52,690 nt of DNA from Lachnospiraceae bacterium. Lineage in GTDB: Bacteria; Bacillota; Clostridia; Lachnospirales; Lachnospiraceae. Where the stretch lies: contig JAFRNR010000013.1 of NCBI GenBank assembly GCA_017430085.1, forward strand, positions 1-52,690, given 5' to 3'. Position 1 is the stretch's first letter, and every line of letters begins with the position of its first letter. The notes below the pieces were generated by a model. The model was not told where the DNA came from. It was given only the letters and a program-made list of their open reading frames with translations, and did not search any database. Both the position numbers and the translations under genes were made by a program. Below are positions 7,890-15,413 of the stretch, one piece after another.

Positions 7890-9173
7890 TCAGTCCGGCA
7901 GTACCGGCTGCGTCAGACGTTTGATCTGACTGTAGCGCGCATCCACATATCCCTGCAATATTGCGATCTCTTCCTCGTCCAGGTGTGCAAACCGCCGCAT
8001 ATAATCGGTAAAACAGCTTACATTTTTCACTTTTTTTGGTTTGTAAGTGAACCGATATTCTCCTTTGTCGCACTCCCAGAGCGGGAAATAATTCGTTTCC
8101 ACCGCTGCCCGGGTCACCTCCACCGATTTTTCCGGTTCCATCTTCCAGCCCGTCGGACACGGTGCCAGCACATGGATATAGGCGAAACCGGTCTTTGCCG
8201 CCTCCGCTCCTTTCTTAACCTTCCGGATGAAATCCTCCGGATAAGCAATGGTTGCCGTAGCGGCATAGTTTACGCCATGTTCCGCGATCAGCATGGGGAC
8301 ATCCTTTGCATCCCGGCTCTTGCCGCGTCCGACACTGCCTACCTGCGTCGTATTGGTCCAACTCCCGTAAGGCGTGCGGCTGCTGCGCTGAATGCCGGTG
8401 TTCATGTATGCCTCATTGTCATAACAGATAAACAGGAACTTCTCTCCTCTCTCCGCTGCCGCGCTCAGGGCTCCGAATCCGATATCGCACGTTCCGCCGT
8501 CCCCTACGACGCTGACGCATATCGTCTCCCTGCCGATACGGTGGAAGTACCGGGATACTCCCGTCATGGCCGAAGCCACGTTCGTCATCAGCGTGGAGTA
8601 CATCGGCACTTTTACGCGGTCAGCCGGAACACAGCAGCTCGGCGCGCCAAACAGAACGATATCCGGTCCTACGGAACGCAGCACCATCCGCAGCACCAGT
8701 TCCATGCCGCACCCGGCGCAGAACTGCATGCCGGGAGAGCAAGGATCCTCGCAGTATTGTTCTTCCACCGCTGCCGCGTCTGTTTCCTCCAGAATGCCGA
8801 GCGGGCAGTTTTCGGCGCAGGCGGCGCTTCCGTATTCCCGGCAGCCGTCACATTTAAAGGACTTGTGAGCACTCTTCGCGGAGAATATCCCGCCGTAAGG
8901 GCAGGAAAGATTACACAGTCCGCAGCCTATGCATCTGTCGCTGTTCAGCATGACCTTTCCGTCTTCGGCGGTCAGGGCGCCGGCAGGGCATACGTCCACG
9001 CAGACGCTGTCCGAGCACTGATTGCAGGTAAGCACTGTCTCATATCCTTTTTCCGGCAGCGAGATCTTCTCCACGACCGGATCCGCTCCCCCGCGGGCCG
9101 CCGCGCATGCCTGTATGCATTGAGAGCAATCCGCAGGACATGATTCATGTTTTTTAATTAACATCTTCGCCAT
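7890..9173 (-). CDS. 2-oxoacid:ferredoxin oxidoreductase beta subunit with fused N-terminal ferredoxin domain
   Basis: A 427-residue fusion. About the first 130 residues form a Cys-rich polyferredoxin-like domain (CPADCSQCIQAC, CNQCSDSVCVDVCPAG, CIGCGLCNLSCPYGG, CDGCREYGSAACAENCP). The rest is a TPP-binding beta subunit with MQFCAGCGMELV, the TPP/Mg motif VVGDGGTCDIGFGAL, YDNEAYMNTGIQRS and a late APCPTGWKM. It works with the alpha subunit at 10443 and the gamma/delta fusion at 11615 to turn a 2-oxoacid into acyl-CoA. The pattern is pyruvate/branched-chain oxidoreductase-like rather than 2-oxoglutarate-like. The extra N-terminal clusters are unusual for this subunit and may wire electrons to the FAD enzyme encoded immediately upstream. 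Confidence 0.87.
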   Translation of the reverse strand: MAKMLIKKHESCPADCSQCIQACAAARGGADPVVEKISLPEKGYETVLTCNQCSDSVCVDVCPAGALTAEDGKVMLNSDRCIGCGLCNLSCPYGGIFSAKSAHKSFKCDGCREYGSAACAENCPLGILEETDAAAVEEQYCEDPCSPGMQFCAGCGMELVLRMVLRSVGPDIVLFGAPSCCVPADRVKVPMYSTLMTNVASAMTGVSRYFHRIGRETICVSVVGDGGTCDIGFGALSAAAERGEKFLFICYDNEAYMNTGIQRSSRTPYGSWTNTTQVGSVGRGKSRDAKDVPMLIAEHGVNYAATATIAYPEDFIRKVKKGAEAAKTGFAYIHVLAPCPTGWKMEPEKSVEVTRAAVETNYFPLWECDKGEYRFTYKPKKVKNVSCFTDYMRRFAHLDEEEIAILQGYVDARYSQIKRLTQPVLPD

Positions 9174-9185
9174 CGCGCTTCTCCT

Positions 9186-10427
9186 TTATCCGATTCCCGC
9201 TCTGCGGCACTGTTCCGCCAGCCATAACGCCGTTTCCTTCGGTTTTTCAAGCAGGAGGTCTTTTTCTCCCTCTACGTACACACCGGAACGGATAAGAAAC
9301 CGCAGCAGTCCCGGGTGTATGTCTTTCCGGTTGCGGCCTTCCGCACCGACAAGACATCCGTCTTTTATTGTCAGGCGCAGGAAAGAATCCTCCTCCTGTT
9401 TTTTCAGCGTCACAAAACCGTCTGCCCGGTTTCCTTCAGAAACGCCCATGCTGAAGAAATCCTGATCCATGATCCGAAGGTAATTAGCAGGCACAGCCGC
9501 ATCATACGGGACTTTTGCACCGGCCATGCATCTTCCGGCTGTCTTTCCCTGCGCTGCTGCTTCGGGAGAAATGGGACAGGGCCTTTTTTCTCCGTTAAAA
9601 AGCAGCACGGACGCGACGTCCCCCGCCGCATACACGTCCTCCCATTTCGTCCGCATGTACTCATCCACCTCGATGGCACCGTCTGTCTCCAGTCCGTCCA
9701 GGGAATTCGGATTCACCCCCATGGCTGCCACGACCAGGTCGGCGGAAAGGGCCGTGTTGTCATCCAAAGTCAGCCGGATCTTCCCGTCCTTCTTTGATGC
9801 TGCGGCAACGTTCCTGCCGTCCCGCACGGAGATCCCGTGTTTTCTGAGCAGTTCCGTTATACAGGCCCCCATTTCTTCACTGAAATATTTCCTGAGGAGC
9901 CTGCTTCGCACCACGACCGTAACCGTACAGCCGGCACTGGCGAGCTTTTCCGCCACTTCGACGGCGACCAGACCGCCTCCGCAAATGACAACTTCCTTAT
10001 TCTCCCTTTCGAGCCGGTCCTGCAAGGCTTTATAATCCGCCAACGTGCGGAAAACAAAAACGTCTTCCCGGGCAATACCGGGTATATCCTTTCCGGCCGG
10101 AGAGGCTCCGATCGCTACCAGCAGGCGGTCATATACAGCGGTCTCTCCGTCTTCAAACAGTACCGTTTTGGAGGCAGGATCAACTGACGCGGCCTTTTTA
10201 TTGCGGAAAAAGGATATATTTTCCGCCGGAAGCGCAGTGCATTTATAAAACAGATCTTCCTCTTTCATTTCTCCGCTCAGCAGGTAGGGAAGCGCCACCG
10301 GCGAATAAGGAGCGGAGTCTTCGGCACTGTATAATGTGATCTGCGCGTCATCATCATACAGATTGATTTCTTTCGCCGCTGCCTGTGCCGCGGGACCGGC
10401 CCCGAGAATCACATATTTCGTAGACAT
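9186..10427 (-). CDS. FAD-dependent pyridine nucleotide-disulphide-type oxidoreductase
   Basis: A 413-residue flavoprotein of the NAD(P)H:rubredoxin/ferredoxin reductase class. It has the FAD motif VILGAGPAAQAAAKEI at the N-terminus, a second dinucleotide motif VICGGGLVAVEVAEKL near residue 150, and VYAAGDVASVL for FAD binding. No redox CxxxxC of disulphide reductases was seen, so electrons probably pass directly from FAD. It lies between the alpha and beta genes of a 2-oxoacid:ferredoxin oxidoreductase with gaps of 12-15 bases. Inference: it connects this oxidoreductase to the NAD(P) pool. The exact electron partner is not known. Confidence 0.82.
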   Translation of the reverse strand: MSTKYVILGAGPAAQAAAKEINLYDDDAQITLYSAEDSAPYSPVALPYLLSGEMKEEDLFYKCTALPAENISFFRNKKAASVDPASKTVLFEDGETAVYDRLLVAIGASPAGKDIPGIAREDVFVFRTLADYKALQDRLERENKEVVICGGGLVAVEVAEKLASAGCTVTVVVRSRLLRKYFSEEMGACITELLRKHGISVRDGRNVAAASKKDGKIRLTLDDNTALSADLVVAAMGVNPNSLDGLETDGAIEVDEYMRTKWEDVYAAGDVASVLLFNGEKRPCPISPEAAAQGKTAGRCMAGAKVPYDAAVPANYLRIMDQDFFSMGVSEGNRADGFVTLKKQEEDSFLRLTIKDGCLVGAEGRNRKDIHPGLLRFLIRSGVYVEGEKDLLLEKPKETALWLAEQCRRAGIG

Positions 10428-10442
10428 CTGTTGCTCTCCTCC

Positions 10443-11618
10443 CTATTCCCAGATCAGCCAGTTCGTTTCCTGCACTTCGTGGCCCGCCAGTGCCGTCCGC
10501 GTAATGGCCAGCGCTTTTTCAATGTGATCGATCGTGATATCCGTACTGGCTATGCCGTCAATAAAATCCAGCATCAGCGGCTTCTGCGCCGCGTCGGAGA
10601 CGGCCGCCAGGGCCTCCATATGAAGATGTCCGCAGTTCCAGCCCAGACAGATGCTGCGGTCAATGGTCGCGACGGCCTTCCTGCCGTCAAGAAGGGCCGC
10701 CATCTCCTGTCTCGGATACGGACGGAACATCTTGATCCGGGCAAGGCCTGCCTTAATGCCTCTTTCCCGTGCGCGGTCAACAACGGTCTCAATCGTCCCC
10801 GCCGCGGAACCGGCCGTCAGGAAAAGGATCTCCGCATCGTCCGTACGATATTTATCGACGGCCCCGCCGTAGCTGCGTCCGAAGATCTCTTCAAATTCCT
10901 TTTCGATCTCCGGGAAAACACTTTTCACTCTCTCCAGCGTCTGCAGGCTCTGATAACGGTAATTGGCAAATTCGAGTCCTGAAATACTGGGACAGAACTG
11001 CAGATTTTTATCCTTCATAAAAGTCGTTCCGTGCCGTTCAGCGACGGGAGCCAGGAAACGGTCCACCTGCTCCTTTGTCGGGATCTCTACCCGTTCATAC
11101 TGGTGGGAAAGGAAAAAGCCGTCGTAAGCCACCAGTACCGGATTCAGAATTCTGGCATCCTCCGAAAGACGGTAGGCCATCAGCACCGTATCCAGGATCT
11201 CCTGACAGTTTGCCGGTTCCAGCTGGATCCATCCATAGTCGCGCACGGACATGATATCCTGCCGGGATCCGCATACGCCGCGGATAGAGGAGGTTTCCCG
11301 GGTAACGTCCACCATGACCGCCGGGATCCGCATACCGGCGCACAGCATGCACATTTCCCCCATATATTCCAGGCCCCAGGAAGATGTGGATGTAAATACG
11401 CGGCCGCCGGCTACGGAAGCGCTCATCACCGCGCTCATGGCCGTATGCTCGCCTTCCACTTCGATCATTTCCGCGTCCAGCAATCCGTCTGCGTGAAACG
11501 CCGCGATCTCTTCCGCCAGCGGTGTCTGCGGAGTAATCGGATACATGGCGATCACATCCGGATTAACCAGCCGGACCGCATGGGCCGCCGCTTTATTTCC
11601 GCTCAACACTTTGATCAT
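10443..11618 (-). CDS. 2-oxoacid:ferredoxin oxidoreductase, alpha subunit (pyruvate/VOR type)
   Basis: A 391-residue alpha subunit. Marks include LSGNKAAAHAVRLVNPDV, AMYPITPQTPLAEEIA, the TPP-activating Glu region EVEGEHTAMSAVMSASVAGG, STSSWGLEYMGEM and VTRETSSIRGVCGSRQD, which match the pyruvate/2-ketoisovalerate group. The start at 11618 follows GGAGGAAG and forms an ATGA overlap with the gamma/delta gene upstream. It is separated from its beta subunit by the FAD oxidoreductase gene, which is an unusual order. The substrate could be pyruvate, a branched-chain or another 2-oxoacid. Confidence 0.88.
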   Translation of the reverse strand: MIKVLSGNKAAAHAVRLVNPDVIAMYPITPQTPLAEEIAAFHADGLLDAEMIEVEGEHTAMSAVMSASVAGGRVFTSTSSWGLEYMGEMCMLCAGMRIPAVMVDVTRETSSIRGVCGSRQDIMSVRDYGWIQLEPANCQEILDTVLMAYRLSEDARILNPVLVAYDGFFLSHQYERVEIPTKEQVDRFLAPVAERHGTTFMKDKNLQFCPSISGLEFANYRYQSLQTLERVKSVFPEIEKEFEEIFGRSYGGAVDKYRTDDAEILFLTAGSAAGTIETVVDRARERGIKAGLARIKMFRPYPRQEMAALLDGRKAVATIDRSICLGWNCGHLHMEALAAVSDAAQKPLMLDFIDGIASTDITIDHIEKALAITRTALAGHEVQETNWLIWE

Positions 11619-12511
11619 TTGCAGTCTTCCTCCAATTTCATCTGAATCGCCATGGCGGGACATTCATTGGCACAGATGCCGCAGCCTTTACAGTATTCCA
11701 GATCGGGCAGATAGTATCCCGCTTCGCCCTGATGAATGCAGTGTGTCGGACAGTAGATCTGACACCAGCCGCATTTTTTGCAGCCGTCCCGGTCCACGAC
11801 CGGCCGTTTGAACCGCCATTCACCGGTCCTGATGATCAGATACCGGTCATTGGTCAGCGTCCAGGCTGCTTCATATGCGGTTTCAGGCGGCGCTTCACAG
11901 GCATATTTTTCCTTTTCGAAGACCATTTCCTGACGGACATCGGAACGTTCCGCCTCAAAATCAAAGACCTTGGTCTCATTGTATCCGCGCTGCAGCGCTT
12001 CCAGATTTTTTTCAAGGATCCGTCCGTGGAAGGCTTCTTTTACGGAAGTACGCAGATATTCCAGGGGAACCAGGCCGGTCGCTCTGGCAAAGGCGCCTAA
12101 CATAACGACGTTCGTGATATTCGTCCCTGTTAATTCTACGGTAATACGGATCCCATCCACTACTGCGATGCGCGAAGGCCTGACAGGGAACCGGCGGATC
12201 GTTTCCACGTCCTTCTCCGTACCGCAGCAGATGATCGTCCCTCCCCCTATGAAGCCGTTGTAAATATCACTCTTGCTGAGAAGAGAAGGATCCAGTACCA
12301 GAAGATATTCCGGATAGTAAACCCGGGTTTTTTCCCGGATGGGTTCGTCGCTGAATCTGGCAAAGGCCAACACCGCCGAACCGCGTCTTTCAATGCCATA
12401 TGTCGGAAACACAGACGCGTATTTTCCGCCTTCCACAAAGGCTCCCGCCAGCATCTGCGCCGCCATGACGGTCCCCTGGCCGCCGCGGCCATGCAATCTC
12501 ATCTCGCTCAT
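11615..12511 (-). CDS. 2-oxoacid:ferredoxin oxidoreductase, fused gamma-delta subunit
   Basis: A 298-residue fusion of two subunits often separate in anaerobes. Residues 1 to about 180 are the gamma domain (MRLHGRGGQGTVMAAQMLAGA, FPTYGIERRGSAVLAFAR). The C-terminal about 100 residues are a two-cluster ferredoxin delta domain with CKKCGWCQIYCPTHCI and CKGCGICANECPAMAI. Together with the alpha and beta genes downstream this completes a second full oxidoreductase in the island. It lies 15 bases after the acyl-CoA synthetase beta gene, in the same operon. Confidence 0.9.
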   Translation of the reverse strand: MSEMRLHGRGGQGTVMAAQMLAGAFVEGGKYASVFPTYGIERRGSAVLAFARFSDEPIREKTRVYYPEYLLVLDPSLLSKSDIYNGFIGGGTIICCGTEKDVETIRRFPVRPSRIAVVDGIRITVELTGTNITNVVMLGAFARATGLVPLEYLRTSVKEAFHGRILEKNLEALQRGYNETKVFDFEAERSDVRQEMVFEKEKYACEAPPETAYEAAWTLTNDRYLIIRTGEWRFKRPVVDRDGCKKCGWCQIYCPTHCIHQGEAGYYLPDLEYCKGCGICANECPAMAIQMKLEEDCK

Positions 12512-12526
12512 TCTGCGGTCTCCTTG

Positions 12527-13216
12527 TCACTTTCCGATCACAATGCGGGCATCGACAGCCACACAGCGGTCCTCATAGCAAAGTACCGGATTAAAATCCA
12601 CTTCCCGGATCTCTTCGTTTTCCAGAAGCAGATCGCCTGTGTTCACAAGCATCCGGCATAAAGCGTCCAAGTCGCACGGTTTATTCCCGCGGACGCCCTG
12701 CAGCAGGCGATAGACTCTGGTCTGTTCGATCTGACGTCTTGCTTCCGCCATCGTCAGCGGTGCCAGCCGGAATTCTATGTCCCTGAATACTTCAATATAA
12801 ATGCCGCCCAGGCCGAACATGACTACCGGGCCGAACTGATCGTTGCGAAGACCGCCGATGATCACCTCGACGCCGGGAGGCATCATTTTCTGGACCTCCA
12901 TTCCTGCAATGGCCGCGTCAGGATATTTTTCCGACACGCTTTTCATGATCGCATCAAATGCTTTTCCCGTTTCTTCCCGGGTCTGCAGATTCACGGCGAC
13001 CCCGCCGGCATCCGATTTGTGAGAAATATCCGGAGAATAGATTTTCAGGACGACCGGGAAGCCCATCTTTTCCGCTGCGGATATGCATTCTTCTTTTCCT
13101 GCCGCAATAACCGACGGGGGACATTCGATCCCATATGCCGCGCACACCTTTTCTGCCGCTTCTTCCGGAAGCCGGTTCAGACCTTTTGCCAAACTTTCTT
13201 CTATTATCTGACGCAT
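12527..13216 (-). CDS. ADP-forming acyl-CoA synthetase, beta (ATP-grasp) subunit
   Basis: A 229-residue ATP-grasp subunit of the nucleoside-diphosphate-forming acetate/acyl-CoA ligase (ACD) family. Seen are the start EEAAEKVCAAYGIECPPS, FPVVLKIYSPDISHKSDAGGVAVNL (the usual HKSDxGGV pattern), GMEVQKMMPPGVEVIIG, GPVVMFGLGGIYIEVFRD and a closing EVDFNPVLCYEDRCVAVDAR. With the alpha subunit it makes ATP from acyl-CoA, ADP and phosphate. It is 24 bases downstream of the alpha gene. Separate alpha and beta subunits occur in archaeal ACDs, while many bacteria have them fused. Confidence 0.9.
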   Translation of the reverse strand: MRQIIEESLAKGLNRLPEEAAEKVCAAYGIECPPSVIAAGKEECISAAEKMGFPVVLKIYSPDISHKSDAGGVAVNLQTREETGKAFDAIMKSVSEKYPDAAIAGMEVQKMMPPGVEVIIGGLRNDQFGPVVMFGLGGIYIEVFRDIEFRLAPLTMAEARRQIEQTRVYRLLQGVRGNKPCDLDALCRMLVNTGDLLLENEEIREVDFNPVLCYEDRCVAVDARIVIGK

Positions 13217-13240
13217 AGTTCACCTCGATTTCTATTCTTT

Positions 13241-14671
13241 TCAGTCTTCCTGATCCAGATACTTGCGGTAGCGGACCATATTCGACAAACAGATCGCCGC
13301 CGTGTCCGGGAATTCAAATGTCGGGAAATTATTGGTTTCGAGAATATTTCTGCATACAGGGGACGCATTTCCCGCCAGGAGGACGGACAGAAGCGGTTTC
13401 CGCTTCGATTCGTCCACAGAACGGTATCCCTCCATCAGGGCATTGGCAAATTCCGTCTCGTCCATGAATCCCGGAGGCGTCGTGATAAACAGGATGGCGT
13501 CTATACTGTCATCCTCCATAAGATACCGGATGCATTCCTTATGCATCTGCGGGGTGACGGAAGCGGTCATGTCCACGTATCCGTCCGGAGAGCCGACGTT
13601 GGCAAACGGAGACAGAACGGCGCGCAGTTTCTCCTTCAGTTCCTCACTGAAGTGCGCAAGACGGATCTGTCCCCGGGATGCCATGGCATCCACACAGATC
13701 GTGCTGGGTCCGCCGACGACCGTCAGAATAGCCACTCTGTCGCCCTTAGGCACCGGCATCTTATCGAAAACGCGCCCGGTATGGTAAAACTCGTCTACAC
13801 TGTATGCCCGCAGAATGCCTGCCTGCCGGAAGGCGCCGTCGTAGATCGCATCATTCCCGGCAACAGAAGCCGTGTGACTGTGCGCCACATTTTTCCCCAT
13901 CTCGCTGCGGCCTGCCTTGATCACTACGACCGGTTTTTTCTTCGTCACCTTTTTGGCAGTTTCTATGAACTTTCTGGCATTCGGCGTGCCTTCCAGATAC
14001 ACGGAAATACTCTTCGTCTGCGGATCCTCCGCCAGGAATTCCACCATTTCCGTAACGTCCACGTCCGCCATGTTGCCCAGCGTGATCAGCTTGTTCATGG
14101 CGACCATATTCTGTTTTTTCGCCCAGCGGAGAAACGCTGCCACAAAAGCGCCGCTCTGGCTGACAATGCTGACGCCGCCCTTCAGCGCACCGGGGGTTAC
14201 GCTGAAAGTTGTATTTACCCCGTTATGCACATCGATGACGCCCTGACAGTTGGGGCCGATCACACGGGATCCGGCGGCGGTCATAACAGCGATCATTTCG
14301 TTCTGCAGTCGCTCGCCTTCTTCCGTTCCCTGTTCCTTAAATCCTGCGGTAATGATGGCTACCGCCCCTGCGTCGCCCCGCTCCTGCCGGCGCCGCTTTA
14401 CTTCTTCCGCCACACTCATCGCCATCTTTGAGCTGACCGCCATCAGGATCAGGTCAACAGGTCCTTCTATATCCAGAATCGACCGGTAAGCTTTCAGACC
14501 TTCGATCTCTTCCGTGCGCGGATTGATCGGATAGATCTGAATATCATGACCCTTACTTTCCTCAATGGCGAATTTCACGATCTGATTATTAGGAGCTCCG
14601 GGTTTGGCGCTTGCTCCTATGATCGCAATACCGCGCGGTTCAAAAAAATCATTAAGACTAGCTTTGCTCAT
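13241..14671 (-). CDS. ADP-forming acyl-CoA synthetase, alpha (CoA-binding) subunit
   Basis: A 476-residue alpha subunit of the ACD family. The N-terminal CoA-binding Rossmann domain starts FFEPRGIAIIGASAKPG; next come RVIGPNCQGVID and VSIVSQSGAFVAAFL of the succinyl-CoA-synthetase-like ligase domain; the active-site His that is phosphorylated in this family lies in AHSHTASVAGND. Its job would be to conserve the energy of an acyl-CoA, made by the adjacent oxidoreductase, as ATP plus a free acid. It is the first gene of an eight-gene operon and follows a strong terminator; no clear promoter was found in the short leader. Confidence 0.9.
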   Translation of the reverse strand: MSKASLNDFFEPRGIAIIGASAKPGAPNNQIVKFAIEESKGHDIQIYPINPRTEEIEGLKAYRSILDIEGPVDLILMAVSSKMAMSVAEEVKRRRQERGDAGAVAIITAGFKEQGTEEGERLQNEMIAVMTAAGSRVIGPNCQGVIDVHNGVNTTFSVTPGALKGGVSIVSQSGAFVAAFLRWAKKQNMVAMNKLITLGNMADVDVTEMVEFLAEDPQTKSISVYLEGTPNARKFIETAKKVTKKKPVVVIKAGRSEMGKNVAHSHTASVAGNDAIYDGAFRQAGILRAYSVDEFYHTGRVFDKMPVPKGDRVAILTVVGGPSTICVDAMASRGQIRLAHFSEELKEKLRAVLSPFANVGSPDGYVDMTASVTPQMHKECIRYLMEDDSIDAILFITTPPGFMDETEFANALMEGYRSVDESKRKPLLSVLLAGNASPVCRNILETNNFPTFEFPDTAAICLSNMVRYRKYLDQED

Positions 14672-14711
14672 ATTTCCTGCCTCCCTGCAGATGCCGGCGC
14701 AATCGGCCGCT

Positions 14712-14757
14712 AAAAAAACGCGTGCAAATATGTATCGCTACAGATTCGCGCGCGTTT
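14712..14757 (-). terminator. Strong terminator between the XRE-cupin regulator and the ACD operon
   Basis: On the - strand a 14-bp stem (12 Watson-Crick pairs, one G-U, one mismatch; AAACGCGCGCGAAT against ATTTGCACGCGTTT) is followed by TTTTTTTAG. It lies 30 bases past the regulator stop and 40 bases before the first operon gene. It either ends the regulator transcript or acts as a conditional terminator for the operon. Confidence 0.8.
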
Positions 14758-14787
14758 ATCTGAACTTTGTAAATAGCGGGGCTTTGT

Positions 14788-15333
14788 TCAGCGCATCATC
14801 AGCCACAGGATCTCGCTCGGCTTTTCGGAGAGGTTCCGCACATAATGTGAAGAAGCGCTCTCATAACATACGCTGTCACCGGGATTCGCAACATATTCCT
14901 TTCCGTCTATGCTGAATTCCACCTTGCCGCTGATAATATAGGCAAATTCATATTTACTTCCCGGTTTATTATGGAGATCCGGAGAGTTTTTCGTGGAAAC
15001 TCCGGGCTCAAGTACGGAAAAATGTGTCTCAAAAGACTCGTACTGCTGGTTGCAAAGAAGGTAGCTTTTTAATCCTTTGCTGTCCCGAAACAGTACTCTG
15101 TCTTCCACCCGCACCAGAGGGCCGGCAGCGACCGACTTATCTTCCGCAAAGATACTTTCCAGGGACGTATTCAATGTTTTTGCCAGGGCATAGATCGTCA
15201 TCAGAGAAGGATTGGCCTTGTCATTCTCCATATTGCTGACCAGGCTGTAGGCGATTCCCGATTTTTCAGCCACCTCCTTAATCGTCAGTCCGCGTGCTTT
15301 TCTGATATCTCTTATCCGTGTTCCGAAGCTCAT
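14788..15333 (-). CDS. XRE-family regulator with C-terminal cupin domain
   Basis: A 181-residue regulator. Residues 1 to about 65 form a lambda-repressor-type helix-turn-helix (TIKEVAEKSGIAYSLVSNME, then NPSLMTIYALAKTL). The C-terminal half is a cupin_2 sensor (NKPGSKYEFAYIISGKVEFS, ANPGDSVCYESASSHYVRN). Proteins of this class usually repress or activate a neighbouring catabolic operon in response to a small ligand. The gene lies between the creatininase/PreA genes and the ACD/oxidoreductase operon and has its own leader with a 21-bp inverted repeat over its -10 box, which suggests autoregulation. The ligand is unknown. Confidence 0.9.
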   Translation of the reverse strand: MSFGTRIRDIRKARGLTIKEVAEKSGIAYSLVSNMENDKANPSLMTIYALAKTLNTSLESIFAEDKSVAAGPLVRVEDRVLFRDSKGLKSYLLCNQQYESFETHFSVLEPGVSTKNSPDLHNKPGSKYEFAYIISGKVEFSIDGKEYVANPGDSVCYESASSHYVRNLSEKPSEILWLMMR

Positions 15334-15357
15334 GTCGTCCTCCAGTTCTTTTAATAG

Positions 15358-15378
15358 TTGTTATTTATTATATAACAA
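15358..15378. promoter_or_regulatory. Likely operator over the -10 region of the XRE-cupin gene
   Basis: A perfect inverted repeat, TTGTTAT-N7-ATAACAA. It covers a perfect TATAAT (- strand, 15372-15367); the -35 region 17 bases further up (15395-15390, TTCTCT) is weak. The position over the -10 box fits a repressor site, most simply for the regulator whose ATG lies 25 bases away. Confidence 0.6.
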
Positions 15379-15413
15379 GATAAATATCAAGAGAACTGTC
15401 CGGCGATCTTTTT

